Of a DNA stretch of 64,000 bases, positions 33,760 through 43,222 are shown piece after piece. A program made the position numbers and the translations under genes. Location: positions 1,091,743 through 1,155,742 of the forward strand of contig NZ_KI535340.1 in NCBI RefSeq assembly GCF_000160075.2, given 5' to 3'. The stretch's first letter is position 1, and the number at the start of each line of letters is the position of its first letter. The stretch comes from Abiotrophia defectiva ATCC 49176. GTDB taxonomy: Bacteria > Bacillota > Bacilli > Lactobacillales > Aerococcaceae. The notes under the pieces were generated by a model. That model did not search any database. It was not told where the DNA came from and saw only the letters and a program-made list of their open reading frames with translations.

Positions 33760-34734
33760 ATGAAACGGATTGCCATATTAAACACAGGGGGAACCATCTC
33801 CATGAGTGAGGATCAGACCACGGGTAAGGTCTCGCCATCTTCCACCAATCCGCTCAGCCAGGAAGGCAATCTCTTCCGTTCCTTGGCTGACCTAACTATC
33901 ATTGACTTCTTCCACTTACCGTCACCTCATGTGACGCCCCAGCATATGTTGGAGCTCAAGAACTGGATTGAGGCCCATCAGGCCGATTTCGACGGGGTGG
34001 TTATTACCCACGGGACCGACACCCTGGAAGAGACGGCCTATTTCCTGGAGTTGACCCTGGATCTGGACATTCCGGTCATCATTACCGGGGCCATGCGTTC
34101 CAGCAATGAGATGGGCTCGGATGGCCTGGCCAATTTGCGGTCGGCCATCGTCACCGCCGTCGCCGACCAGTCGCGGGGCAAAGGGGTCATGGTGGTCATG
34201 AACGAGGAAATTCACACGGCTACCTATGTGACCAAGACCCACACCACTAATGTGGCCACCTTCCAGACGCCAACCTTTGGCCCAAATGGGATTGTGTCTA
34301 AGAACCAGGTCCTCTACTTCCAGAAGTTGCTCCATACCGAGCACTATGAGCTCCAGGCGCTGACCAAGCAAGTAGCCCTGCTCAAGGCTTACTCGGGCAT
34401 GACGGCTGATTTGTTTGACCACATTGTGGACTCAGGCACCTATGGTGGTCTGGTCATTGAAGGGCTAGGGGCAGGCAACCTGCCACCGGCGGCCTTGCCT
34501 GGCCTCCATAAGGTCTTGGCAGCTGGCTTACCAGTGGTCATGGTGTCGCGGGCCTTCAACGGCATTACGGAAGATGTTTATGACTATGAAGGGGGCGGCA
34601 AGCAGCTGCGCCAAGCCGGGGTCATCTTCACCCAGGGCTTGAGTGGGGTCAAGGCTCGCATCAAGTTGCTGGTCTTGCTTAACAGCCAGACGCCGGTCAA
34701 TATCGCCCAGGCCTTTTATTTAGGGGCAAAATAA
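33760..34734 (+). CDS. ansA: L-asparaginase, type I (cytoplasmic)
   Basis: 324 residues without a signal peptide. Nucleophile region ILNTGGTISM and second-site VVITHGTDTLEETAYFLEL with Thr-Asp, plus GAMRSSNEMGSDGLANL, are all asparaginase signatures. It deamidates asparagine to aspartate and ammonia. RBS AAAGGAGGG at ~33740-33748; an extended -10 (TGTTACAAT, 33699-33707) lies upstream with no good -35. Transcribed alone or leaking into the DivIVA-like gene 90 bp on. Confidence 0.95.
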   Translation: MKRIAILNTGGTISMSEDQTTGKVSPSSTNPLSQEGNLFRSLADLTIIDFFHLPSPHVTPQHMLELKNWIEAHQADFDGVVITHGTDTLEETAYFLELTLDLDIPVIITGAMRSSNEMGSDGLANLRSAIVTAVADQSRGKGVMVVMNEEIHTATYVTKTHTTNVATFQTPTFGPNGIVSKNQVLYFQKLLHTEHYELQALTKQVALLKAYSGMTADLFDHIVDSGTYGGLVIEGLGAGNLPPAALPGLHKVLAAGLPVVMVSRAFNGITEDVYDYEGGGKQLRQAGVIFTQGLSGVKARIKLLVLLNSQTPVNIAQAFYLGAK

Positions 34735-34822
34735 GTGAAAAATTATCAAAAAAGGGATGCCAAGGCGCCGTTTTTTTGATAAACTAATAGGGACAGTTAG
34801 AATGAGTAGAAAGGTGACCCAT

Positions 34823-35656
34823 ATGAGTCAAGTAACCCATATTGGATTAAGCTTCTTCGGCTACAATCGTAGTCAGGTAGAACGCGTCATTGAATCCAAG
34901 GATCAGCGCATCAGTGAGCTGGAAAAGCAAGTCGCTGACATCCAAGCACAAGTGACCAAGCTGCAAGCAGACATGGTCAAATATCAGGACATGGAACAAG
35001 CCCTTAAGGACGGGATTGTGGATGCCCGCCGCACAGGGAACCAGATTGTCCAAGAATCGACGGAAGAGGCCCAACGCCTAGTCGACCAGACCAACCAACA
35101 AGTGGTCCAATACAAGGAAGAGTTCGCCGCCTACAGCCATGATTTAGTGGAAGGCGGGGCCCAACTTAAGGACCAGCTCAATGAGATGAAGGCCCAAATG
35201 ATGACCATCTTGTCACAGTATGAAGCCATCCTCAAAGACACGGACTTTGATGCCCTTTATCCAGAGAAGGAAGTCAATCGCTTCAACATCCAGCTTCAGG
35301 AATATGTGGCCGATGACGGCTTTAGCCTTAAAGGACGGGAAGATTTAAGCCACCTCTTACAAGACGGCAGCCTGACCGAAGAAGAGAAGCAAGAATTGAA
35401 GAAATTAATCCAGGAAGTGATGACGGTCGAGCCTAATCAAGAGGCGCCCCAATCGAACGCGTCATCATCCTCTGCCAAAGATAAGCAAGACCAGGAGGAC
35501 GACGCCTCCTCTCAGTTCCAAGCAGTCAAGAAAGTTGTCGGGTCTGATCAAGTCTATGAAGAAGCGCCCGTAGGGGAAGAGTCCTCCAGCCCAGTCAGCG
35601 ACGCTGACCGCAAGCTCGTCCCTTTTAAACCCAAACACAAGAAGAAACGATCATAA
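34823..35656 (+). CDS. DivIVA-domain-like coiled-coil protein
   Basis: 277 residues from ATG 34823, chosen because AAAGGTGA is correctly spaced. The N-terminus IGLSFFGYNRSQVERVIESKDQRISELEKQV resembles the DivIVA membrane-binding loop (F..GY....V) followed by a long coiled coil up to ~residue 125. The C-terminal third is acidic, Ser/Gln/Asp-rich and disordered, ending in a basic KPKHKKKRS. DivIVA-type proteins recruit cell-wall or division factors to curved membrane; this one is a divergent paralogue rather than the main DivIVA. Confidence 0.75.
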   Translation: MSQVTHIGLSFFGYNRSQVERVIESKDQRISELEKQVADIQAQVTKLQADMVKYQDMEQALKDGIVDARRTGNQIVQESTEEAQRLVDQTNQQVVQYKEEFAAYSHDLVEGGAQLKDQLNEMKAQMMTILSQYEAILKDTDFDALYPEKEVNRFNIQLQEYVADDGFSLKGREDLSHLLQDGSLTEEEKQELKKLIQEVMTVEPNQEAPQSNASSSSAKDKQDQEDDASSQFQAVKKVVGSDQVYEEAPVGEESSSPVSDADRKLVPFKPKHKKKRS

Positions 35657-35713
35657 GCCTCAAGTCCCGTGTCAACCAACCACGGGCTTTTGCTTACTAA
35701 GAAGGAGCCTAAC

Positions 35714-37288
35714 ATGAGTTTAACAAGTCAAGTAGCCAAGCGCCGGACCTTTGCCATTATTTCTCACCCGGACGCGGGGAAGACGACCATCACCGAGCAA
35801 CTCCTGCTCTTCTCGGGAGCTATCCGGGAAGCCGGGACGGTCAAGGCCAAGGGGAAGCAATCTAAGAAATTCGCCAAGTCCGACTGGATGGAAATCGAGA
35901 AGCAACGGGGCATCTCCGTCACTTCTTCGGTTATGCAGGTGGACTATGATGGCTATCAAGTCAATATTCTGGATACCCCAGGGCACGAGGACTTCTCGGA
36001 AGATACCTACCGGACCCTGATGGCGGTGGATGCCGCGGTCATGGTGGTGGACTCAGGGAAGGGGATTGAGCCTCAGACCAAGAAACTCTTCGAAGTCTGC
36101 TCCATGCGTGGTATTCCCATCTTCACCTTCATGAACAAGTTGGACCGGGACGGTCGGGAGCCCCTGGAATTGGTGGCGGAACTGGAAGAAGTCCTAGGCA
36201 TTGATGCCTATCCTATGAACTGGCCAATGGGTATGGGGAAAAACTTGCTAGGCCTCTACGACCTCTACAATAACCGGGTGGAACTACGCGGTTTGGACGG
36301 GGAAGAGGACAGCTATATTCCTCTAGATGAAGACGGGGAAGCTCAAGGCGACCATGCCTTCAAGCAATCCTCTATCTATTCTCAAGCCATGGAAGATGCC
36401 CAACTCTTGTTAGAAGCGGGGAATGCCTTCGACCGCGAGCTCATTAACCGGGGTAAGTTGACGCCTGTCTTCTTCGGGTCAGCCTTAACAGGTTTCGGGG
36501 TCCAGACCTTCTTCGATGCCTTTGTGGATTTGGCGCCAGCGCCAGCCGCAGTGGAGGCAGAGGAAGAGGTAGTGGTCCAGCCAACCGATGAACGCTTTAC
36601 TGGCTTTATCTTCAAGATTCAGGCCAACATGAACCCAGCCCACCGCGACCGGATCGCCTTTGTCCGTATCTGCTCAGGTAAATTCGAGCAGGGCATGAAC
36701 GTGACCCTCAACCGGACCAAGCGGACCATCCGCATGGCCCACACCACCCAATTCATGGCCGATACCCGGGAAGAAGTGCAAGAAGCCGTGGCCGGGGACA
36801 TTATTGGTCTCTATGATACAGGCAACCTACAGATTGGCGACACCCTCTACACGGGCAATGCCGGTCTGCAATTCAAGCCACTGCCACAGTTTACACCGGA
36901 ACTCTTCATGAAGGTAACGCCTAAGAACGTTATGAAGCAGAAGTCCTTCCACAAGGGGATTGAGCAGCTGGTCCAAGAAGGGGCCATCCAGCTCTACAAG
37001 ACCTACCACACCGAAGAATACATTATCGGGGCCGTGGGTCAGCTACAATTTGAAGTCTTCCAGTACCGCCTCCTGCATGAGTACAATGCGGAAGTGGACA
37101 TGACCCCAATTGGCAACAAGATTGCCCGTTGGATTGACGAGAAGGACCTCAACCCTAACATGTCTTCCAGCCGTAACCTCTTGGCTAAGGACCGCTTCGG
37201 TCAGCCGGTCTTCTTGTTCGAGAACGCCTTTGCTGAAAATTGGTTCAAGGACAAGTACCCAGATATTGAATTGAAAAAATTACTCTAA
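35714..37288 (+). CDS. prfC: Peptide chain release factor 3
   Basis: 524 residues, full length. GTPase motifs [17 protein letters not shown] (G1), the switch region [29 protein letters not shown] (G3) and [11 protein letters not shown] (G4) are intact. The EF-Tu-like domain 2 and RF3 C-terminal domain ([34 protein letters not shown]) follow. It recycles RF1/RF2 from the ribosome after termination. Start 35714 has AAGGAGC; the upstream in-frame codons lack an RBS. Confidence 0.97.
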   Translation: MSLTSQVAKRRTFAIISHPDAGKTTITEQLLLFSGAIREAGTVKAKGKQSKKFAKSDWMEIEKQRGISVTSSVMQVDYDGYQVNILDTPGHEDFSEDTYRTLMAVDAAVMVVDSGKGIEPQTKKLFEVCSMRGIPIFTFMNKLDRDGREPLELVAELEEVLGIDAYPMNWPMGMGKNLLGLYDLYNNRVELRGLDGEEDSYIPLDEDGEAQGDHAFKQSSIYSQAMEDAQLLLEAGNAFDRELINRGKLTPVFFGSALTGFGVQTFFDAFVDLAPAPAAVEAEEEVVVQPTDERFTGFIFKIQANMNPAHRDRIAFVRICSGKFEQGMNVTLNRTKRTIRMAHTTQFMADTREEVQEAVAGDIIGLYDTGNLQIGDTLYTGNAGLQFKPLPQFTPELFMKVTPKNVMKQKSFHKGIEQLVQEGAIQLYKTYHTEEYIIGAVGQLQFEVFQYRLLHEYNAEVDMTPIGNKIARWIDEKDLNPNMSSSRNLLAKDRFGQPVFLFENAFAENWFKDKYPDIELKKLL

Positions 37289-37317
37289 TCACTTGCTCAT
37301 GGAAAGGAGCTAGGCCC

Positions 37318-38802
37318 ATGAATACGCCAGTTACCCTCTTAGCAGATTTCTACAAACTCTCCCACCGGGAACAATACCCAGCCAAGACCGAATATGTCTA
37401 CTCAGTCTTGACCCCACGTTCCAATGAACGGGCTCAATTTAGCCAACATGTGGTGGTCTTCGGGATCCAATACTATATCAAGGAATACTTGATTCGACGC
37501 TTCAACGAGGGTTTCTTCCAAAAGCCTAAGCGTCAAGTCATTGCCGACTATCAACGCTTCGTTAAGCACTCCTTAGGCTTGGACCCAGTGCCTGTGGCCC
37601 ACTTGGAGGCCCTACACGACTTGGGCTATCTGCCTATTAAAATCTCTGCCCTAGCTGAGGGGACTCGGGCGCCTATCAGGGTGCCAGTTTTGACCATCGA
37701 GAATACCCATCCGGACTTCTTCTGGTTGTCTAGTTACCTAGAAACCGCCATGCTCAACACCCTCTGGTTGCCGATGACTAGCGCCACTGTGGCTGATGGC
37801 TACCGCCGGATTCTGGAAAGCTTCAGCCTGCAAACCACAGGTGGCGTTGAGGGCGTGGACTTCCAAGCCCATGACTTCGGTATGCGGGGCATGAGTTCCG
37901 AAATGACCTCGACCGTCTCAGGTGCGGCACATTTGCTCAGCTTCTTGGGCTCCGACACCATTCCAGCCGGTTGCTTCCATGAAGAATATTATGAGGCTGA
38001 CTGCGAAAAGGCGCCGATTATTATGAGTATTCCGGCCACTGAGCACAGCGTCATGTGTGCCTATGGCGAGGACAGCGAGCAAGAACTCTTCCGTCACCTG
38101 CTGACGGATGTCTATCCTAAGGGCTTTGTCAGCGTGGTTAGCGATAGCTGGGACTTCTGGCGCGTGGTCGGGGAGTACCTGCCAGCCCTTAAGTCAGTTA
38201 TTCTGGAACGTGAGGGTCGCTTGGTTATCCGGCCTGACTCTGGCGTGCCAGAAGACATCCTCTGCGGGACCGTCCAAGAATTTGGCAAGGGCCAAACGCC
38301 TGAAGAAAAAGGGCTGATTGAATGCCTCTGGGATACCTTCGGCGGCCAGGTCAATGACTTGGGCTACAAGGTCTTAGATCCGAGTATCGGGGCCATCTAT
38401 GGCGACTCCATTACCCTGGAACGGGCCCAACTGATTTTAGAGCGCTTGGCAGCCAAAGGCTTTGCTAGCTCCAACGTGGTCTTCGGTATTGGCAGCCGGT
38501 CCTATCAATCCATGACCCGGGATTCCTTCGGCTTCGCCCTCAAGGCGACCTCTGTGGTCATCGACGGGCAGGAAAAGGCCATCTTCAAGGCGCCTAAGAC
38601 CGATAAGGGTGGCACCAAGAAGTCGCAAAAGGGTCGGGTGCGGGTTTACCGCGATGACCAAGGCCAGCTGACCTATGAAGACGGCCATACCCGTGAAAGC
38701 TTGGCAGGCTGCGACAACCTCTTGCTACCAGTCTTCGAGAACGGCCGCCTCTTACGCCGGACTTGTCTAGAAGATATTCGCCAGCTCCTAAAGAATAAGT
38801 AA
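37318..38802 (+). CDS. nadV: Nicotinamide phosphoribosyltransferase
   Basis: 494 residues, the NAMPT-like branch and not PncB. Evidence: LADFYKLSHREQYPAKTEYVYS, HDFGMRGMSS, the SIPATEHSVM loop, VSVVSDSWDFW and the phosphate loop RPDSGVPED. It converts nicotinamide and PRPP to NMN, a one-step NAD salvage route. RBS AAAGGAG at 37302-37308. Ends at a strong hairpin terminator. Confidence 0.93.
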   Translation: MNTPVTLLADFYKLSHREQYPAKTEYVYSVLTPRSNERAQFSQHVVVFGIQYYIKEYLIRRFNEGFFQKPKRQVIADYQRFVKHSLGLDPVPVAHLEALHDLGYLPIKISALAEGTRAPIRVPVLTIENTHPDFFWLSSYLETAMLNTLWLPMTSATVADGYRRILESFSLQTTGGVEGVDFQAHDFGMRGMSSEMTSTVSGAAHLLSFLGSDTIPAGCFHEEYYEADCEKAPIIMSIPATEHSVMCAYGEDSEQELFRHLLTDVYPKGFVSVVSDSWDFWRVVGEYLPALKSVILEREGRLVIRPDSGVPEDILCGTVQEFGKGQTPEEKGLIECLWDTFGGQVNDLGYKVLDPSIGAIYGDSITLERAQLILERLAAKGFASSNVVFGIGSRSYQSMTRDSFGFALKATSVVIDGQEKAIFKAPKTDKGGTKKSQKGRVRVYRDDQGQLTYEDGHTRESLAGCDNLLLPVFENGRLLRRTCLEDIRQLLKNK

Positions 38803-38815
38803 TAATAGAAGCAAA

Positions 38816-38846
38816 AGAGACTGAAAGCAGGCCTTTCAGTCTCTTA
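38816..38846. terminator. Terminator between nadV and the DUF1827 gene
   Basis: AGAGACTGAAAG-CAGG-CCTTTCAGTCTCT followed by T-rich DNA. Confidence 0.9.
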
Positions 38847-38876
38847 TTATATATAGCCACAAAAAAAACCGCCTGC

Positions 38877-39155
38877 TTATAGGCGGAGTTCTAACTCGAC
38901 AAAGTTGTGGGCCTCTAGGATTTCGACATTGTCGCGGTTGTTTTGCTGGAAGAGTTTGGCAATGGCAAAATCAATTTCCTTGGCGCGCACAGGGCGGTTC
39001 TTATTGATGACGATGATGTTCTTGTGGGTTGGGGCAGCTGAATAGAAGACGGTTGTAGGACCTAGGGTGTAGACCTTGACAATGGATGCGTCCGAACATT
39101 CCAGCTGTTTAGTGACCAAGTCATAATGACTATTGGTGACGTCGATCATTTTCAT
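38877..39155 (-). CDS. DUF1827-family protein
   Basis: 92 residues, start at 39155 (MKMIDVTN) behind AAAGGAGGG. The conserved block MIDVTNSHYDLVTKQLE...VKVYTLGPTTVFYSAAPTHKNIIVINKNRPVR is characteristic of this Lactobacillales-specific family. No function is known. Convergent with nadV and divergent from ptsH. Confidence 0.88.
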   Translation of the reverse strand: MKMIDVTNSHYDLVTKQLECSDASIVKVYTLGPTTVFYSAAPTHKNIIVINKNRPVRAKEIDFAIAKLFQQNNRDNVEILEAHNFVELELRL

Positions 39156-39276
39156 ACGAGACCCTCCTTTAAGTCTATTATAAGCCTTTTCAAGCCAAAA
39201 ATATAGGGGAATTTCTAGAAAAAAACCGCGAAGAGACATTTTCATGATAAAAAGCGACTAGGATGGGGCCAAATTA

Positions 39277-39290
39277 GGAAAGCGTTTAAA
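39277..39290. promoter_or_regulatory. Possible cre (CcpA) site upstream of ptsH
   Basis: GGAAAGCGTTTAAA resembles the cre consensus TGWAANCGNTNWCA, with mismatches at the outer positions. It lies ~40 bp upstream of the ptsH -35 box. Confidence 0.5.
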
Positions 39291-39329
39291 AAATTTTCGT
39301 CTTTAGGGTCATTTTTTCATGCTAGACGG

Positions 39330-39358
39330 TTGTTCTATCGGGAAAAAAATGTTATCCT
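39330..39358 (+). promoter_or_regulatory. ptsHI promoter
   Basis: TTGTTC (39330-39335), 17-bp spacer, TATCCT (39353-39358). Confidence 0.65.
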
Positions 39359-39365
39359 AGTACGT

Positions 39366-39399
39366 GAAGAGATGTAATCGCCATTACATCCTCATCTTC
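39366..39399 (+). promoter_or_regulatory. Stem-loop in the ptsH 5' leader
   Basis: GAAGA-GATGTAAT-CGCC-ATTACATC-ctca-TCTTC: a 13-pair interrupted hairpin at the 5' end of the mRNA, ~30 nt before the RBS. It has no T-run, so it may stabilise the mRNA rather than terminate. Confidence 0.6.
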
Positions 39400-39430
39400 T
39401 AAACTATTTTTTCAAAGGAGTTTTTTTGAT

Positions 39431-39697
39431 ATGGAAAAGAAAGAATTTCACGTTGTAGCTGAAACAGGGATTCACGCACGTCCAGCAACTTTGTTGGTAC
39501 AAACTGCAAGCAAATTCTCTGCTGATTTAAACTTAGAATACAAAGGTAAATCTGTTAACTTGAAATCCATCATGGGTGTTATGTCATTAGGCGTAGGCCA
39601 AGGCGCTGACGTAACCATTACTGCAGAAGGTGCTGACGAAAAAGAAGCGCTTGAAGCAGTAACTGAAACTATGAAAAAAGAAGGCTTGGCTGAGTAA
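39431..39697 (+). CDS. ptsH: Phosphocarrier protein HPr
   Basis: 88 residues. The phosphorylation site H15 lies in [10 protein letters not shown] and the regulatory S46 in [12 protein letters not shown]. It passes phosphate from enzyme I to sugar-specific EIIA proteins; Ser46 phosphorylation makes it the CcpA corepressor. Extremely biased codons (GAA, AAA, TTA) show high expression. Its stop overlaps the ptsI ATG by one base. Confidence 0.98.
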   Translation: MEKKEFHVVAETGIHARPATLLVQTASKFSADLNLEYKGKSVNLKSIMGVMSLGVGQGADVTITAEGADEKEALEAVTETMKKEGLAE

Positions 39698-41433
39698 TGA
39701 CTTACTTAGCGGGTATTGCAGCGAGTGATGGGATTGCCATCGCTCCTGCTTATTTATTAACGGAGCCAGATTTGAGCTTTGAGCGAGTAGCCGTAGCAGA
39801 CACTGACGCCGAAGTTGCGCGTTTGGATGCTGCCTTGGCTCAAGCCAAAGAAGAGATCACAGCCATTCGTGACTTGGCATTAGACGCCTTAGGCGAACAC
39901 GAAGCACAGGTCTTTGAAGCTCACTTGTTGGTATTAGGCGACCCAGAATTAACTGACCAAATCAAAAACACTATCCGTAACGAAAAGGTAAATGCGGAAG
40001 CAGCCTTGCGTGATGTAAGTGGCATGTTCATCCAATTGTTCAAATCAATGGAAGACAACCCATACATGCAAGAGCGTGCAGCCGACATCAAAGACGTATC
40101 TGAACGCGTACTTGCCGCTCTCTTAGGCGTTAAGTTACCAAGTCCAGCTACTATCTCTGAAGAAGCCATTGTCATTGCCCATGACTTGACTCCAAGTGAC
40201 ACGGCGCAATTGAACAAGAAATACGTTCGGGCCTTTGTAACAAATATTGGCGGACGCACGTCCCACTCAGCCATTATGGCGCGCTCTTTGGAAATTCCTG
40301 CCATTGTCGGGACCAAGGAAGTAACCCATGTGGTTAAGGATGGCGACTTACTGATCGTCGACGCCTTAGAAGGTAAAGTACTTGTTAACCCTAGCGAAGC
40401 GGAAGTAGCGGAATACCGCCAAAAAGCCCAAGCCTTCGCTGACCAAAAAGCAGAATGGGCGAAACTGGTCTCTGCACCATCCGTAACCAAAGACGGCAAA
40501 CACGTTGAATTGGCTGCCAACATCGGGACGCCAAAAGACGTATCCGGTGTCTTGGCTAACGGTGGGGAAGCAGTCGGTCTCTACCGGACTGAGTTCCTTT
40601 ACATGGACTCTGCTGATTTCCCAACTGAAGATGAACAATACGAAGCTTACAAGGCTGTATTGGAATCAATGGCTGGCAAGCCAGTAGTGGTACGTACCAT
40701 GGATATCGGTGGGGACAAAGAGTTACCATACTTGGAATTACCACACGAAATGAACCCATTCTTGGGTTACCGGGCTATCCGGATTTCCTTGGACCAACGC
40801 GACATGTTCAAGACCCAATTGCGGGCTCTCTTACGCGCGTCTGTTCATGGTAACTTACGGATTATGTTCCCAATGATCGCGACCTTGAGCGAATTCCGTT
40901 CAGCTAAGTCCTTCTACGAAGAAGTCAAGGCTGAATTAGTCGCTGAAGGCGTGGCAGTAGCTGACGGCATCCAAGTCGGGATCATGATTGAGATTCCAGC
41001 TGCGGCTGTCTTGGCTCATCAATTTGCTAAGGAAGTAGACTTCTTCTCTATCGGGACCAACGACTTGATCCAATACACCATGGCAGCGGACCGGATGAAC
41101 GAGCAAGTCTCTTACCTCTACCAACCTTACAACCCATCTATCTTGACCTTGATCAAGCACGTCATCGACGCATCGCATGCTGAAGGCAAATGGACTGGGA
41201 TGTGTGGGGAAATGGCTGGGGACCAAACGGCTGTGCCACTCCTCTTAGGGATGGGCTTAGACGAGTTCTCTATGTCAGCGACTTCTATCTTGAAGACGCG
41301 TTCCCTCTTAACCAAGTTGGACTCTCAAGAAATGAAAGCCTTGGCTGACAAAGCCATCAACGAGTGCACTACTGTTGATGAAGTAGAAGCCTTGGTAGCT
41401 GAAGCTGTTGCTAAAGCAACTGGCCAAGCATAA
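39697..41433 (+). CDS. ptsI: PTS enzyme I (phosphoenolpyruvate-protein phosphotransferase)
   Basis: 578 residues. The active histidine lies in [21 protein letters not shown] (seen as [13 protein letters not shown]). The PEP-binding TIM barrel contains [59 protein letters not shown] and GMCGEMAGD. It starts sugar uptake by transferring phosphate from PEP to HPr. Translationally coupled to ptsH. Confidence 0.98.
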   Translation: MTYLAGIAASDGIAIAPAYLLTEPDLSFERVAVADTDAEVARLDAALAQAKEEITAIRDLALDALGEHEAQVFEAHLLVLGDPELTDQIKNTIRNEKVNAEAALRDVSGMFIQLFKSMEDNPYMQERAADIKDVSERVLAALLGVKLPSPATISEEAIVIAHDLTPSDTAQLNKKYVRAFVTNIGGRTSHSAIMARSLEIPAIVGTKEVTHVVKDGDLLIVDALEGKVLVNPSEAEVAEYRQKAQAFADQKAEWAKLVSAPSVTKDGKHVELAANIGTPKDVSGVLANGGEAVGLYRTEFLYMDSADFPTEDEQYEAYKAVLESMAGKPVVVRTMDIGGDKELPYLELPHEMNPFLGYRAIRISLDQRDMFKTQLRALLRASVHGNLRIMFPMIATLSEFRSAKSFYEEVKAELVAEGVAVADGIQVGIMIEIPAAAVLAHQFAKEVDFFSIGTNDLIQYTMAADRMNEQVSYLYQPYNPSILTLIKHVIDASHAEGKWTGMCGEMAGDQTAVPLLLGMGLDEFSMSATSILKTRSLLTKLDSQEMKALADKAINECTTVDEVEALVAEAVAKATGQA

Positions 41434-41448
41434 TACGCTAACCCTTAG

Positions 41449-41479
41449 GAGACTAGGACTGCGGTCCTGGTCTCTTTTT
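41449..41479 (+). terminator. Terminator after ptsI
   Basis: GAGACTAGGAC-TGCG-GTCCTGGTCTC followed by TTTTT. The following ~165 bp (41480-41645) show no gene or recognised element. Confidence 0.9.
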
Positions 41480-41645
41480 GTGTGGGCTGGGAGACTGTGG
41501 ACTTGGGAGCTGGCGAGGAGGGGAGGCCAGGACTCAAGTTAAGTCAAAGAGCCGACCGGGAAGGGGCGCTTGCGAGATCTCGGCTTAGGACCAAGCTAGC
41601 GAATCTGCCAGCCAAGAAAAGGGGCCCGCCCAGGCCTGACAGACC

Positions 41646-41674
41646 TTGACAAAGCCCGCCCCATGCCGTAAAAT
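41646..41674 (+). promoter_or_regulatory. tRNA-Arg promoter
   Basis: Consensus TTGACA (41646-41651), 17-bp spacer, TAAAAT (41669-41674), ~31 bp before the tRNA. Confidence 0.85.
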
Positions 41675-41704
41675 AGATAAGTATTCGACTTGCGAATACA
41701 GCAT

Positions 41705-41778
41705 GTCTCAGTAGCTCAGCTGGATAGAGCATTCGCCTTCTAAGCGAACGGTCGGGGGTTCGAATCCCTCCTGGGATG
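41705..41778 (+). tRNA. tRNA-Arg (anticodon UCU)
   Basis: A full cloverleaf can be drawn: acceptor GTCTCAG/CTGGGAT (two G-U pairs), D-arm GCTC/GAGC, anticodon arm TTCGC-CTTCTAA-GCGAA giving anticodon TCT (reads AGA), and T-arm with TTCGAAT. CCA is not encoded. An AT-rich foreign block starts ~60 bp downstream, after the terminator. Confidence 0.95.
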
Positions 41779-41810
41779 TAAAGGCAGGTTTTGCCTGATT
41801 TTACCTATTC

Positions 41811-41836
41811 AAAAAGCCCGCTAAGACGGGCTTTTT
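41811..41836. terminator. tRNA terminator
   Basis: AAAAAGCCCG-CTAAGA-CGGGCTTTTT, symmetric and usable in both directions. Confidence 0.9.
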
Positions 41837-41940
41837 GTCTGCGAGTGCTATTGCATGTGTCAATTGGTGTGCACAAAAATTACACAGTATGAGAATGAAA
41901 GAAACGCCGCTAGCCAACAAAGGCTAGTGGCGTTTCTTTA

Positions 41941-42190
41941 TTTATCTTTAATCTCAAATTCATGGACTCTATTAAAGACTAGGCCTTTTGCTTTATCGTT
42001 ATCCTTATATTGGACGGCGTGTACTTTATGCTTGCCAGCATTTGTTTTTGTATCTGGAACATAGAGAGAACCATCCATGCCCAAACCAACCTGTTTGCTA
42101 TCAACTTCTATTCCGTCAATGTAGAAATAGGTGAGCAAAGTACCATTGTCGTACTCTGCGATAAAGAGGTTTATATGAGTAACATTTCAT
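41941..42190 (-). pseudogene. Remnant of a small secreted or surface protein gene
   Basis: A minus-strand frame encodes a coherent beta-rich segment (LFIAEYDNGTLLTYFYIDG, VGLGMDGSLYVPDTKTNAGKHKV, VFNRVHEFEIKDK) ending at a stop at 41941. It has no good start: it runs upstream into an in-frame TGA near 42186, while an ATG in another frame just upstream (MNEMLLI) ends at once. This looks like the C-terminal end of a longer gene with a frameshift or truncation. AT-rich like its neighbours. The remaining 42191-42312 shows nothing else. Confidence 0.45.
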
Positions 42191-42312
42191 TCATTTTTTC
42201 TTTTTGTAAATCATTCTTTTTTATAAAGGAATGAATTTGATTTTTCAAACCATACGCTGGGGAATTACGCATATCAGACCAACATCTCTAACTAATGACT
42301 CAAATACCTGTT

Positions 42313-42954
42313 TCAAGATTCTAATTTTGATAATTGATAAGAATAGACACTAGGAATTATCACTACAAAGAAAAGTGTCAAGAAGAATACCCAGTAAACA
42401 TATAGTTGCACAAAGGAATTTAGAAACAATAACAATCCTCCTAATACCCAAATTTTTCCAGCTAGGCGATGCGTTTTTCTCCAGTTTTCATCATTCTCCA
42501 AGGTCCACGGTAGTCGAATACCGATTATATAATTTCGGTGTGTTTTTGGTAGATAATTTCCAATTACAATCATCACGACTCCCATAAAAATCTGAGCTAG
42601 TAGCCCACTCATCATGGAATAACCCAAAGATTCTCCGAAGATAGAAATCATTGATAGACAAGATACAAAAGGAATAATCCAGTAAATCAAAAGTTGTATT
42701 TTTAAACTGATATTGCTAGACTTAGGATCCTTAATCATTATAAATAGAAGCAACCAATGCATCAAAAGCATGAGAGTCGGTAATCCAAAGATAGCAAACA
42801 TTTTATGATTGTAGCCATCTGCTTGACCCAGTAGATTAAAATGAGTGGGCATCTCCTCTGGTAATTGATACCAGAAAACACAACCTACAAGGGAAGGTAG
42901 TAGGATGAGAATGCTCGTAAATAATACCAATTTCTTATTGATTTTTATCTTCAT
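42313..42954 (-). CDS. SdpI-family immunity-like membrane protein
   Basis: 213 residues with five to six membrane helices. The N-terminal DUF1648 pattern is PEEMPTHFNLLGQADGY, and the SdpI signature is GNYLPKTHRNYIIGIRLPWT followed by LENDENWRKTHRLAGKIWV. In Bacillus SdpI both confers immunity to the SDP toxin and sequesters the SdpR repressor. ATG 42954 lies inside the end of the ArsR-type gene (overlap 20 bp), matching the sdpRI arrangement. AT-rich codon use sets the operon apart from the host genes. Confidence 0.9.
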   Translation of the reverse strand: MKIKINKKLVLFTSILILLPSLVGCVFWYQLPEEMPTHFNLLGQADGYNHKMFAIFGLPTLMLLMHWLLLFIMIKDPKSSNISLKIQLLIYWIIPFVSCLSMISIFGESLGYSMMSGLLAQIFMGVVMIVIGNYLPKTHRNYIIGIRLPWTLENDENWRKTHRLAGKIWVLGGLLLFLNSFVQLYVYWVFFLTLFFVVIIPSVYSYQLSKLES

Positions 42955-43222
42955 CAAAATGATTTCCTTTCAGATCTGCTAACCAAACCATTATATCCTC
43001 TAAAACCGATGTATTTAACTCATAGTAAATAAAGTTTTTCTCTTTCATTTCATGAATCAAATCAGCTGCTTTCAAAATCGTAAGATGATGTGAAATCGTT
43101 GCACCCGTCAACTCGAAATAACTGGCAATTTCTCCTGCAGATAATCTACCTGTTTTGAGTAAATTCAAAATCTCTCTCCTAACTGGGTGAGATAAGGCTT
43201 TAAAGCTATTTGCAAAACTCAT
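42935..43222 (-). CDS. ArsR-family regulator (SdpR-like)
   Basis: 95 residues: SFANSFKALSHPVRREILNLLKTGRLSAGEIASYFELTGATISHHLTILKAADLIHEMKEKNFIYYELN is the classical ArsR winged helix (helices within HPVRREILNLL and GATISHHLTILKAADL). No Cys metal site, as in SdpR. Overlaps the CPBP gene upstream by 17 bp and the sdpI-like gene downstream. It probably binds the twin palindromes at 44124-44203. Confidence 0.92.
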   Translation of the reverse strand: MSFANSFKALSHPVRREILNLLKTGRLSAGEIASYFELTGATISHHLTILKAADLIHEMKEKNFIYYELNTSVLEDIMVWLADLKGNHFDEDKNQ

